A stretch of 64,000 nucleotides of DNA from Janthinobacterium sp. BJB426 (GTDB lineage: Bacteria; Pseudomonadota; Gammaproteobacteria; Burkholderiales; Burkholderiaceae_D), in assembly GCF_002735705.1 (NCBI RefSeq), contig NZ_PDZL01000009.1, positions 124,001-188,000 on the forward strand, given 5' to 3'. The notes beneath the pieces are model-generated. The model was not told the DNA's origin. It did not search any database and worked only from the letters and a program-made list of their open reading frames with translations. Shown one piece after another: positions 1 through 8,127 of this stretch (within the stretch, counting starts at the first letter, position 1; the number at the start of each line of letters is the position of its first letter). Made by a program: the position numbers and the translations under genes.

Positions 1-795
1 GCCATCACCGATCCGCTCGACGCCGTCGGCAACACCACCAAGGCCGTCACCAAGGGCTATGCCATCGGCTCGGCGGGCCTGGCCGCGCTGGTGCTGTTTG
101 CCGACTACACGCACGCGCTCGAATCCGTGGGTCAGCACATCACCTTCGATTTGTCGAACCCCATGGTCATCGTCGGCCTGTTCATCGGCGGGCTGATACC
201 GTACCTGTTCGGCGCCATGGCGATGGAAGCCGTGGGCCGCGCGGCGGGTGCCGTGGTGGTCGAGGTGCGGCGCCAGTTCCGCGACATCAAGGGCATCATG
301 GAAGGCACGGCACGGCCCGAATACGACAAGGCCGTCGACATGCTGACGGCGTCGGCCATCCGTGAAATGATCGTGCCGTCCCTGCTGCCCGTGGTGGTGC
401 CCATCGTCGTGGGCATGCTGCTGGGGCCTGCGGCGCTGGGTGGCCTCTTGATGGGGACCATCGTCACGGGCCTGTTCGTGGCCATTTCCATGACCACGGG
501 CGGCGGCGCCTGGGACAATGCGAAGAAATACATCGAGGATGGCCACTTCGGCGGCAAGGGTTCGGACGCGCACAAGGCGGCCGTCACGGGCGACACCGTG
601 GGCGACCCGTACAAGGACACGGCCGGCCCGGCAGTGAACCCCTTGATCAAGATCATCAATATCGTGGCCCTGCTGCTGGTGCCGCTGCTGCCAGCCACGG
701 GCTGGCTGGCGGTCAAGGCACCGGCGCCCATCCACGCGCCCGTGCCGCCCATCCTGGCACCTGCGACACCCGTGCAAAGCTTGCCGGCGCAATAA
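1..795 (+). CDS. hppA: K+-independent H+-translocating membrane pyrophosphatase, C-terminal part
   Basis: This is the last 264 codons of an integral-membrane pyrophosphatase that couples PPi hydrolysis to proton pumping across the inner membrane; the 5' end lies before the window. The reading frame is open from base 1. The motif [17 protein letters not shown] at the start of the visible part is characteristic of the family. The Lys in GNTTKA (codon at 40-42) is the residue known to replace bound K+ in the K+-independent subfamily. Several hydrophobic helices follow, then the conserved [11 protein letters not shown] segment (from about base 505) and the [21 protein letters not shown] segment, which carry Asp/Lys residues of the PPi/Mg site. 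A proline- and alanine-rich tail ends the protein. A hairpin terminator lies 15 bp after the stop, so this gene ends its transcription unit. Confidence 0.96.
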   Translation, partial: AITDPLDAVGNTTKAVTKGYAIGSAGLAALVLFADYTHALESVGQHITFDLSNPMVIVGLFIGGLIPYLFGAMAMEAVGRAAGAVVVEVRRQFRDIKGIMEGTARPEYDKAVDMLTASAIREMIVPSLLPVVVPIVVGMLLGPAALGGLLMGTIVTGLFVAISMTTGGGAWDNAKKYIEDGHFGGKGSDAHKAAVTGDTVGDPYKDTAGPAVNPLIKIINIVALLLVPLLPATGWLAVKAPAPIHAPVPPILAPATPVQSLPAQ

Positions 796-809
796 CTGGT
801 CACTCCCTG

Positions 810-846
810 CAGCCCCGTGGCCCGCGCCGCGGGGCTGTTTGCGTTT
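810..846 (+). terminator. Rho-independent terminator after hppA
   Basis: CAGCCCCG (810-817) pairs with CGGGGCTG (830-837) around a GC-rich 12-nt loop, followed by TTTGCGTTT. The stem is strong and the T tract is broken. It lies just after the hppA stop. Confidence 0.65.
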
Positions 847-983
847 GTATGGGGCGCAGCTCCCGGTTGCCCTTGTTCCCGGCGTCTAAAAGGTGAGCAA
901 TTGTTACGGCAGCTTGGCTTGCGTCGCCCGTTTGCCAATAATGGAGAGAGGATGATGAAAGTCTTGCACGGCAGGAGGATGTC

Positions 984-1346
984 ATGGACAGCAAGCACAA
1001 AAGACGTGGCCTATGGCTGGCGCTGCTGGTAGCGGGCCTGGTGCTGGCAGGCGATGCCTGGGCCACGCCCGGTGGCCATGGCGGCCACGGTCATTTTCAC
1101 GGCCGCGTGCATGGCGGCGCATGGGCCGGCCATGGATGGCACCATGGCCACGGACCGCGCTGGTATGGCAATCCCTGGCATGGCTATCCCCGTGTTGACT
1201 ACTACGGCGGCACGGTCATCGTGCCGCCGCCCGTGTATCCGGAACCGGACGTGTGGTATTACTGCGCGCGGCCACGCGGGTACTACCCGTACGTGGCGCG
1301 CTGCATGACACCCTGGCGCGCCGTGGTGCCGGCCAGCGTGCCCTGA
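984..1346 (+). CDS. Small secreted Gly/His-rich protein, unknown function
   Basis: A 120-residue protein that starts with a signal peptide (LALLVAGLVLAGDAWA, cleavage near residue 27). The next part is rich in Gly, His and Trp (GGHGGHGHFHG and HGWHHGHG). A Pro/Tyr-rich stretch leads to a C-terminal WYYCARPRGYYPYVARC segment. That Tyr/Cys ending recurs in many small exported proteins of beta- and gammaproteobacteria with no known function. The His clusters could bind metal ions, which is inference. The start is supported by AGGAGG at 973-978, five bases before the ATG. The gene stops 3 bp before the convergent TonB-receptor gene. Confidence 0.75.
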   Translation: MDSKHKRRGLWLALLVAGLVLAGDAWATPGGHGGHGHFHGRVHGGAWAGHGWHHGHGPRWYGNPWHGYPRVDYYGGTVIVPPPVYPEPDVWYYCARPRGYYPYVARCMTPWRAVVPASVP

Positions 1347-1349
1347 ACG

Positions 1350-3416
1350 TCAGAAGCGCGACGTCAGGCCGACAAACATGCGCCGTCCCGGCACATAATA
1401 GTCGACCAGTCCATCGGCCATCGGACCCTTCTTGAACAGGTTTTGCACGCCGCCACGCACGGTCCACTGCGGCGTGACCTTGTACGACACGACGGTGTCG
1501 ACGATGGTGTAGGCCTTGTCGGCCAGCTTGCCCGCATCGAGTTCCTTGCCCGTGTACTGGGCCGATACTTCGCCGAACAGCTGGTCGTTGACTTGCCAGC
1601 CCAGCGCCGAGTACCACGACAGTTTTGGCGTCGACAGCAGGTTGGCGCCCGTGGTCAGGTTTTTCGCTTCCGCCATGTAGGTGACGTTGTTACGCCAGTT
1701 CAGGTTTTTCGTCAGCGGGATGGTGGCCGTCGCTTCCAGGCCGCTGGTGCGCGCCTTCTGGATATTCGTCATCTTGGTCCACCAGCGCTGTTGGTAAAAG
1801 CCCAGCGGCGCATAGTCGATCTTGTTCTTGAAATCCGTGTGGAAGTAGGTCAGGCCCACGTCCCAGCCATTCTGTTCCCACGCCACGCCGATCTCGCCGG
1901 CCGTGCTCGTTTCCGGCTTCAAGTCCGCATTGCCGGCCATGTAGCAGGAACCGGTGATGTAGCCCAGCGGTTTGAGGCTGCCGCAACCGCGTCCGGCCGA
2001 GTTGGTCGCTGCCGCCGGCGAGTTTTCCTTCAGGCTCGGGGCGCGGAAGCCTTGCGAGACGCCGCCCTTGATGGTCCAGGCGGGAGCAGGATGGTACACC
2101 AGATACAGGCGCGGGCTGTAGTGGTTGCCGAACTTGCTGTGGTGATCGAGGCGCAGACCGGCCGTGGCCGTCAGGTTGTCGCGCAGGAACAGCTGATCTT
2201 CCGCAAACAGGGCCGACGTGGTGCCGGACAAGGTCGCGCCACTCACGGTGTTGCCCAGGTAATCGGTGGGCACGGTGCCGATGGTATTCGTGTTCGTCAG
2301 TTCCTGGTGCTTCCACTGGCCGCCCATCACCAGCATCTGCTCGATGCCGCCCCAGCCGAGCCGTTTTTCCAGGCTGGCATCGAGCGTGCTGTCCTTGGAT
2401 TTCGCCACCGTGCCGACGTCCTGGTTATCGAAGTCGTTGTGATACAGGTTGACCGTCGTCTTGCCGAAGTCCCAGCGGCCTTCGTAGCCGAGGCTGACGC
2501 TCTTGCGTATCAGCTTGTTGGCGCCCCAGCTGTCGACCAGCGGTTCGCCGTTCGCATCACGCGCACTCGAAGTGCTGGCTTCCTGCCTGCCATAGCTGGC
2601 GTCCAGCGACAGGTTCTGTTTTTTGCTCAGCGCCCAGGTCAGCTGGCCCGAGACAGTCTGGTTGCGTTCGCCGCCCATGCTGCCCGCTTTGTCGAAGAAT
2701 TTTTCATCGGGATTCTGGCGCGTCTGGCTCACGCCCAGGCGCATGCCGACCGTGTCCGACAGGGGACCGGCCAGGTTTACGCCCAGCTGGTGCGCCGTGC
2801 CGCGGTCGCTGTCCTGCGGCTGCGTGTAGTTGGCCGTGGCCGAGCCGTTCCACTTGCCCGGCACCTTGCGCGTGATGATATTGATCACGCCGCCCATGGC
2901 GTCCGAGCCGTACAGCGAGGACATGGGTCCGCGCACCACTTCGATACGCTCGATCATGTCGGGCGAAATCCAGTTCAAGTCCTGGCGGCCCAGGTCCGGG
3001 CGGTAAGCCGTGTCGGCCGAGCTGCCCACGCGCTTGCCATCGACCAGGATCAAGGTGTATTTGTCGGGCAAGCCGCGCAGCTTGATCTTCGACGCTTCGC
3101 CTTCGGGACCGGTGCCGCCCGTCACGCCGGGGATGCGGCGCAGCAAGGTGCTGAGGTCATACACGGGCTGGCGCTCGATTTCCTCGCGCGTGATGACGCT
3201 GATGCTGGCCGGCGCATCCTTGATATCGATGGCCGTGCCGGACGCGGTGACGACCACCGTGTTCATGGTGGGATCGGCGGCCACATTGCCTTCGGCCCAG
3301 GCGCTGCTGACGGCCAGCGACAGCAGGCAGGGCAGGAGCAGGGCGGCGGAATGGGCGCGGACGGGAGTGGCGACAGGAGCTACGAAGGTTGCGAAGGCGG
3401 GACTACGCTTGGTCAT
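1350..3416 (-). CDS. TonB-dependent outer-membrane receptor (FepA/CirA-like, probable siderophore receptor)
   Basis: A 688-residue outer-membrane receptor, probably for ferric siderophore uptake. An N-terminal signal sequence ends near AWA (about residue 41). A TonB-box-like NTVVVTAS follows, then a plug domain with the family motifs IPGVTGG, KIKLRGLPDKYTLILVDGKRV and IERIEVVRGPMSSLYGSDAMGGVINIITR. A long beta-barrel fills the rest, ending in a terminal Phe (FVGLTSRF), as needed for outer-membrane insertion. The closest family I recognise is catecholate-type receptors such as FepA and CirA; the actual ligand cannot be read from the sequence. A Fur-box palindrome about 100 bp upstream (3518-3536) supports iron-starvation control. 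No partner transport genes are adjacent. Confidence 0.93.
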   Translation of the reverse strand: MTKRSPAFATFVAPVATPVRAHSAALLLPCLLSLAVSSAWAEGNVAADPTMNTVVVTASGTAIDIKDAPASISVITREEIERQPVYDLSTLLRRIPGVTGGTGPEGEASKIKLRGLPDKYTLILVDGKRVGSSADTAYRPDLGRQDLNWISPDMIERIEVVRGPMSSLYGSDAMGGVINIITRKVPGKWNGSATANYTQPQDSDRGTAHQLGVNLAGPLSDTVGMRLGVSQTRQNPDEKFFDKAGSMGGERNQTVSGQLTWALSKKQNLSLDASYGRQEASTSSARDANGEPLVDSWGANKLIRKSVSLGYEGRWDFGKTTVNLYHNDFDNQDVGTVAKSKDSTLDASLEKRLGWGGIEQMLVMGGQWKHQELTNTNTIGTVPTDYLGNTVSGATLSGTTSALFAEDQLFLRDNLTATAGLRLDHHSKFGNHYSPRLYLVYHPAPAWTIKGGVSQGFRAPSLKENSPAAATNSAGRGCGSLKPLGYITGSCYMAGNADLKPETSTAGEIGVAWEQNGWDVGLTYFHTDFKNKIDYAPLGFYQQRWWTKMTNIQKARTSGLEATATIPLTKNLNWRNNVTYMAEAKNLTTGANLLSTPKLSWYSALGWQVNDQLFGEVSAQYTGKELDAGKLADKAYTIVDTVVSYKVTPQWTVRGGVQNLFKKGPMADGLVDYYVPGRRMFVGLTSRF

Positions 3417-3517
3417 GGTGAACTTTCCGGATGTTGTTATTTCCTGGCTGCCTTCCGGGTGGCTCGGGTATGAATGAATGAAAAGAGAACAAATTGCGCT
3501 CTCATTTTACGAATGAG

Positions 3518-3536
3518 AATAAGAATCGTTCTTATT
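3518..3536 (-). promoter_or_regulatory. Fur box upstream of the TonB receptor
   Basis: AATAAGAATCGTTCTTATT is a 9-1-9 inverted repeat with 8 of 9 positions symmetrical, like the 19-bp Fur consensus. Adjacent GAATGAGAATAAGAAT (3511-3526) adds overlapping half-sites. It lies about 100 bp before the receptor start. The gene on the other side starts at 3663 and could share it. Confidence 0.75.
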
Positions 3537-3662
3537 GTAATGCCATGCTGGCAAGAAAGAAAGTGATGAAAGGAAATAAAACACCGTTGCAGCATGTGCA
3601 TGGTATCTGGCGTCGTGTGTGCCAATAATGAAAGCGGTAAGATCGATGCTTGGGGAGGTGGC

Positions 3663-4085
3663 ATGAAGACGATGATAAAAACCATACCGGCGCTGGCTTG
3701 CGCCATCCTGCTCGCTGGCGGCCATGCATGGGCGCAGGAGCCGGCGGCACTCGATCAACTGCCCGTGTGCCAGCTCGACCCGCGCGACAGCGGCAAGCTG
3801 GCCGTGGAGCCATGCCGCCCGGCGCCGCCCGTGCAGCCGCGCCGTTCCGTGGCGCAGGTGATCGGCCGCATGCCGGCGCAGCCTGCGCCACCGGTCGTGC
3901 CCATGGCGCCCCTGCCGCCCAGCCCGGCCGTGCCGATGCCGCGCGCGCCGCAGCCCATCGGTTCCTGCGATACAGGCGGTTGCCGCGATGCGGCAGGCGC
4001 GCGCTACAACGGCGCGGGCAACGCCACGCTCGATGCGAACGGGCGCATCTGCCACCGCAACGGTGCTTTCATCCAGTGTTTTTAA
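3663..4085 (+). CDS. Small secreted proline-rich protein, unknown function
   Basis: A 140-residue exported protein. The start at 3663 is preferred over an in-frame ATG at 3594 because GGGGAGG lies just upstream and the signal peptide (IPALACAILLAGGHAWA) begins immediately. The mature part has a short Cys-containing segment (LPVCQLDPRD), then a proline-rich linker. The C-terminal module is Cys-rich (GSCDTGGCRDAAGARYNG, then LDANGRICHRNG and FIQCF). Four closely spaced Cys residues suggest disulfides in the periplasm. I recognise no domain with a known role. It is divergent from the TonB receptor and may respond to the same Fur site. Confidence 0.75.
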   Translation: MKTMIKTIPALACAILLAGGHAWAQEPAALDQLPVCQLDPRDSGKLAVEPCRPAPPVQPRRSVAQVIGRMPAQPAPPVVPMAPLPPSPAVPMPRAPQPIGSCDTGGCRDAAGARYNGAGNATLDANGRICHRNGAFIQCF

Positions 4086-4154
4086 CCTTTCCATGCGCCA
4101 GCGCTGCAAGTTTTCGCTCGGTGCGCTCAAAAATGGCTACAATTGTCGCCGACA

Positions 4155-4174
4155 TTACGTTTACGTAAACGTAA
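4155..4174. promoter_or_regulatory. Perfect 20-bp palindrome, candidate operator (LiuR/MerR-like)
   Basis: TTACGTTTACGTAAACGTAA reads identically on both strands and lies 60 bp before the SDR gene at 4235. The core resembles, from memory, operators of MerR-family LiuR regulators of branched-chain amino acid catabolism in proteobacteria. The downstream enzyme's likely role in isoleucine or acyl-CoA degradation fits. Assignment to LiuR is inference; no such regulator is encoded in the window. Confidence 0.55.
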
Positions 4175-4234
4175 CTATGGCACCATGTAACTATCAGGCG
4201 CCGGGAACACGGCCCTCATCACTCAGGAGATTTC

Positions 4235-4993
4235 ATGCAGATTCAGGACAATGTATTCATCATCACGGGCGGCGCATCGGGCCTGGGCGCGGCCACGGCG
4301 CGCATGCTGACGGCAGCCGGCGGCAAGGTCGTGCTGGCCGACGTGCAGACGGAGGCGGGCCAGGCGCTGGCCGCGGAATTGAACGGCGTGTTCGTGCAAT
4401 GCGACGTGACGTCGGAAGAAGACGGCCTGGCCGTGGTGGCGGCAGCGACCAAATTAGGCACCTTGCGCGGCCTGGTCAACTGCGCCGGCGTGGCGCCGGC
4501 CGTGAAAACCGTGGGCAAGGATGGCCCGCATCCGCTGGCCCTGTTCCAGAAGGTCGTCAACATCAACCTCGTGGGCACTTTCAATATGTGCCGCCTGGCG
4601 GCCGACGCCATGGCCAAGCAGGATGCCACGGTTGAAGGTGAACGCGGCATCATCATCAACACGGCGTCCGTGGCGGCCTACGATGGCCAGATCGGCCAGG
4701 CGGCCTACGCTTCGTCGAAGGCGGCCGTGGTGGGCCTGACTCTGCCGATGGCGCGCGACCTGTCGCGCAACGGCATCCGCGTGATGACGGTGGCGCCCGG
4801 TATTTTCGAAACGCCGATGTTGCTGGGCATGCCGGCCGAAGTGCAGGATGCGCTGGGCAAGATGGTGCCGTTCCCTTCGCGCCTGGGCAAGCCCGGAGAG
4901 TACGCGCAACTGGTGAAAGCCATCGTGGAAAACGTCATGCTCAATGGCGAGACAATACGTTTAGATGGCGCTATCCGCATGCAGCCCAAATAA
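4235..4993 (+). CDS. SDR-family 3-hydroxyacyl-CoA dehydrogenase (type II, HSD10-like)
   Basis: A 252-residue short-chain dehydrogenase. The Rossmann signature TGGASGLGAATARML is at residues 10-24, NCAGVAP near 87, and the catalytic Ser/Tyr/Lys set appears as NTASVAAYDG and YASSKAA. The segment GVAPAVKTVGKDGPHPLALFQKV and the PGIFETPMLLGMP region are typical of type-II 3-hydroxyacyl-CoA / 2-methyl-3-hydroxybutyryl-CoA dehydrogenases. These oxidise hydroxyacyl-CoAs with NAD+ in fatty-acid and isoleucine breakdown. AGGAGA lies 8 bases before the ATG. The gene is monocistronic: a palindrome sits in its promoter and a terminator follows the stop. Confidence 0.88.
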   Translation: MQIQDNVFIITGGASGLGAATARMLTAAGGKVVLADVQTEAGQALAAELNGVFVQCDVTSEEDGLAVVAAATKLGTLRGLVNCAGVAPAVKTVGKDGPHPLALFQKVVNINLVGTFNMCRLAADAMAKQDATVEGERGIIINTASVAAYDGQIGQAAYASSKAAVVGLTLPMARDLSRNGIRVMTVAPGIFETPMLLGMPAEVQDALGKMVPFPSRLGKPGEYAQLVKAIVENVMLNGETIRLDGAIRMQPK

Positions 4994-5028
4994 GCCTGGC
5001 GCGATTTGATGTAGGATACCCCCGTATG

Positions 5029-5065
5029 GGGCGTACAGCCTTGCCTGGCTGTGCGCCCTTTTTTT
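5029..5065 (+). terminator. Rho-independent terminator after the SDR gene
   Basis: GGGCG-T-ACAGCC (5029-5040) pairs with GGCTGT-G-CGCCC (5047-5058) around a TTGCCT loop, followed by seven T residues. It is a textbook intrinsic terminator and separates the SDR gene from ggt. Confidence 0.88.
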
Positions 5066-5077
5066 ATCGGAGAATCC

Positions 5078-6853
5078 ATGATCACATTGAAGCCGCTGGC
5101 GCTGAGCCTGACCTTGCTGGGAGCCCTCGCTGCCAGTCCCGTATTTGCCGAGGTGCCGCAAAAGGCGCCGGAAATCGCTACCGCGTATGCGGAAAAATCG
5201 GGCTGGGCGGCACAGAAATTCATGGTCGCCGCCGCCAATCCGCTGGCCGCCGATGCCGGCTATCAGATGCTGAAAAAGGGCGGCAGCGCCATCGATGCGG
5301 CCATCGCCACGCAACTGGTGCTGACCCTGGTCGAACCGCAATCGTCGGGCATCGGCGGCGGCGCTTTCCTTCTGTATTCCACGACCAAGGGCGTGCAGGC
5401 GTTTGACGGACGCGAAACGGCGCCTGCCGCCGCCGATGAACACCTGTTCCAGAATGCGGACGGCAGTCCCGTCTCGCGCGCCACGGGCGTGGTGGGCGGG
5501 CGTTCCGTGGGTGCGCCGGGCGTGCTGCGCATGCTGGAACTGGCGCACAAGGAGCATGGCAAGCTGCCGTGGGCGACCCTGTTCGGTCCCGCCATCAAGC
5601 TGGCGCACGGCGGCTTTCCCGTCAGCCAGCGCCTCAACGGCTTGCTGAACTGGGACCAGGCATTGAAGCGCGACCCTGTCGCCGCCGCCTATTTCTATGA
5701 CCAGGACGGCAAGGCCTGGCCCGTCGGCCACGTGCTGAAAAACCCGCAGCTGGCGCGCACCCTGCGCGAGATCGCGCGTGGCGGCGCCGACGCGTTTTAC
5801 AGCGGCCGCATCGCGCGCGACATCGCCGCCAAGGTGGCGTCGCACCCGACCAATCCTGGCAAGCTGACGGCGCAGGACATCGCCGGCTACCGGGCCAAGG
5901 TACGCGAACCCGTCTGCAGCGATTACAAGGCATGGACCGTGTGCGGCATGCCGCCGCCATCGTCGGGCGGCATCGCCATCGCGCAGATGCTGGGCATGCT
6001 GGAAGTGAAGGATATCCGCCCGTATGCGCCCGTCGACGGCGTGCTCGATGCGCAGGCGATCCATTTGTTCTCGGAAGCGGGGCGCCTGGCCTACGCGGAC
6101 CGCAACCGCTACGTGGCCGACACGGACTTCGTGCCGCTGCCCGGCAACGGTATCGCCTCGATGCTCGATAAAACCTATCTGGCGCAGCGCGCCTCGCTGA
6201 TCGGTGACAAATCCATGGGCCGCGCCTTGCCCGGCACGCCGCCCGGCATGCAGGTGGCGTGGGGCATGGACAACGCCTTGCAGCGCCCGTCGACCTCGCA
6301 CCTGGTGGCCGTCGATGCTTTTGGGGGCGGCCTGTCGATGACCACCAGCGTGGAAGACGCGTTCGGCTCGCGCCAGATGGTCGACGGCTTTTTGCTGAAT
6401 AACCAGCTGACGGATTTCTCGTTCGATTCGCGCGATGCCGACGGCCCCATCGCCAACCGGGTCGAAGCGGGCAAGCGTCCGCGCAGCGCCATGTCGCCCA
6501 CCCTCGTATTCGAGAAGGGCACGCACAAGCTGGTGCTGGCGACGGGTTCGCCCGGCGGTTCGTCCATCATCAACTATGTCGCCAAGGTCCTGGTCGGCAC
6601 CATGGACTGGGGTCTGAATGTGCAACAGGCGATCAGCCTGCCGAACTTCGGCAGCCGCAATGGTCCGACGGAACTGGAAAAGGGCCGTGCGCCGGCCGCG
6701 CAAGTCGAGGCGCTGCAGGCGATGGGCCATGAGGTGCGCGTGATCGAACAGAATTCCGGCCTGCAGGGCATCATGCGTCTGAACGCGCACGGCAAGGATT
6801 TCTGGTTTGGCGGGGCGGATCCGAGAAGAGAGGGAATGGTTCGGGGCGATTAA
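5078..6853 (+). CDS. ggt: Gamma-glutamyltransferase precursor
   Basis: A 591-residue periplasmic N-terminal-nucleophile hydrolase that cleaves or transfers the gamma-glutamyl group of glutathione and related peptides. The start at 5078 has CGGAGA upstream and gives a clean signal peptide (PLALSLTLLGALAASPVFA). Family motifs are GGSAIDAAIATQL, GGGAFLLYS, FDGRETAP, SAMSPTLVF and GSPGGSSIINYV. The autoprocessing nucleophile is the Thr of STSHLVAVD (around base 6295), at the expected large/small subunit boundary. FLLNNQLTDF follows. Full length, with no sign of damage. It stands alone between a terminator and the patatin gene. Confidence 0.95.
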   Translation: MITLKPLALSLTLLGALAASPVFAEVPQKAPEIATAYAEKSGWAAQKFMVAAANPLAADAGYQMLKKGGSAIDAAIATQLVLTLVEPQSSGIGGGAFLLYSTTKGVQAFDGRETAPAAADEHLFQNADGSPVSRATGVVGGRSVGAPGVLRMLELAHKEHGKLPWATLFGPAIKLAHGGFPVSQRLNGLLNWDQALKRDPVAAAYFYDQDGKAWPVGHVLKNPQLARTLREIARGGADAFYSGRIARDIAAKVASHPTNPGKLTAQDIAGYRAKVREPVCSDYKAWTVCGMPPPSSGGIAIAQMLGMLEVKDIRPYAPVDGVLDAQAIHLFSEAGRLAYADRNRYVADTDFVPLPGNGIASMLDKTYLAQRASLIGDKSMGRALPGTPPGMQVAWGMDNALQRPSTSHLVAVDAFGGGLSMTTSVEDAFGSRQMVDGFLLNNQLTDFSFDSRDADGPIANRVEAGKRPRSAMSPTLVFEKGTHKLVLATGSPGGSSIINYVAKVLVGTMDWGLNVQQAISLPNFGSRNGPTELEKGRAPAAQVEALQAMGHEVRVIEQNSGLQGIMRLNAHGKDFWFGGADPRREGMVRGD

Positions 6854-6903
6854 TTAGCCCTAAACTTTTCCACAAAGCATCCAGACCCTGCTAATCTGCC
6901 GGC

Positions 6904-8073
6904 ATGGGAATGCAAAATAAAACAGGCTTGATACTCACGGGAGGAGGTGCCCGTGCCGCCTATCAGGTGGGCGTGCTGCAGGCGATTTCAGCGATTCTGT
7001 GGGAGGCGGGCTGGGCGCCGGCGCGCAACCCGTTCGACATCATCTGCGGCACTTCGGCCGGCGCCATCAACGCCACGGCGCTGGCCTGCCGTGCCGATAA
7101 TTTCGGCGAAGGCGTGCAAAAGCTGCTCGACGTGTGGCAGCACATCGAGGTCGAGCAAGTCTACCGCGCCGATTCGCTGGGCGTGATCCGCTCGGGCGCG
7201 CGCTGGCTGTCGTTGCTGTCGTTCGGCTGGCTGCTGCGCCAGTGGCATGCGTCGCCGCCCAGTTCCCTGCTCGACAATACCCCGTTGGTCAGCCTGCTGC
7301 ACCGCATGCTCGACCTGCCGCGCCTGGACGCGGCCCTGGCCGATGGCTTGCTGCATGCGCTGGCCGTGACGGCGTCGTCGTACTCGGGCAGCCGCCACAT
7401 GACGTTTTACCAGACGGCCGAGGATATCGCGCCGTGGGTGCGCACGCAGCGCCTGGCCCTGCCGGACCAGATCGGCGTGGAGCACTTGCTCGCCTCGGCC
7501 GCCATCCCTTTCATCTTCCCTGCCGTGCCCCTGTACGTGGGCGGCCAGCGTGAATACTGCGGCGACGGTTCCATGCGCCAGCTGGCGCCGATCTCGCCGG
7601 CCATCCACCTGGGCGCGAACAAGGTGCTGGTGGTGGGCGCGGGGCGCATGACGGAACCGGCGCCCGCCGCGTCCGAAGCGGCGCGCTACCCGAGTCTGGC
7701 GCAGATCGCCGGCCACGCGCTGTCGTCGATTTTCCTCGATGGCCTGGCCGTCGACATCGAACGCCTGAACCGCATCAACCTGACCCTGTCGATGCTGCCG
7801 CCCGAATTGCTGGGCAAGACGGCCTTGCGGCCGGTGGAGTTGCTGGTCATCGCGCCGTCGGAGCGGCTCGACGCCATCGCCAGCCGGCATATCGGCAGTT
7901 TGCCGCGTCCCATCCGCACCATGTTGTCGGGCATCGGCGCGGCCGAAGCGCGCGGCGCGGCGCTGGCATCGTATTTATTGTTCGAATCGACGTATACTAA
8001 CGAGTTGATCCGTCTTGGACAGCGCGATACGCAAGCCCGCAAGGATGATGTCCTGGCGTTCTTTGGTTCCTGA
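6904..8073 (+). CDS. Patatin-like phospholipase
   Basis: A 389-residue protein of the patatin family, whose members are Ser/Asp-dyad lipid acyl hydrolases. The N-terminal oxyanion-hole motif is GGGARAAYQVGVLQ (residues 11-24). The nucleophile elbow is GTSAGAIN (about 45), and the catalytic Asp is in CGDGSMRQLAP (about 220). There is no signal peptide, so it is probably cytoplasmic or membrane-associated. No clear Shine-Dalgarno precedes 6904; the in-frame ATG at 6910 is an alternative start. The substrate is not predictable. The gene may be cotranscribed with the histidine kinase 54 bp downstream. Confidence 0.9.
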   Translation: MGMQNKTGLILTGGGARAAYQVGVLQAISAILWEAGWAPARNPFDIICGTSAGAINATALACRADNFGEGVQKLLDVWQHIEVEQVYRADSLGVIRSGARWLSLLSFGWLLRQWHASPPSSLLDNTPLVSLLHRMLDLPRLDAALADGLLHALAVTASSYSGSRHMTFYQTAEDIAPWVRTQRLALPDQIGVEHLLASAAIPFIFPAVPLYVGGQREYCGDGSMRQLAPISPAIHLGANKVLVVGAGRMTEPAPAASEAARYPSLAQIAGHALSSIFLDGLAVDIERLNRINLTLSMLPPELLGKTALRPVELLVIAPSERLDAIASRHIGSLPRPIRTMLSGIGAAEARGAALASYLLFESTYTNELIRLGQRDTQARKDDVLAFFGS

Positions 8074-8127
8074 GACGGCCCTTGGAGCGGCGTGCGGGTT
8101 TTTCGCGTTTTTTTTGACAGGACGATT

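Noticed and set aside
952-1032. 26-codon open frame with a good ribosome site overlapping the gene at 984
   Set aside because: It could be a leader peptide, but nothing beyond the GAGAGG site supports it; the overlapping 984 gene has its own AGGAGG and a signal peptide.
1443-3473. 676-codon plus-strand frame antisense to the TonB receptor
   Set aside because: The minus-strand product has signal peptide, plug and barrel motifs; the plus-strand product has no recognisable feature.
4961-6790. 609-codon minus-strand frame antisense to ggt
   Set aside because: Antisense shadow of an intact gamma-glutamyltransferase; composition is non-protein-like.
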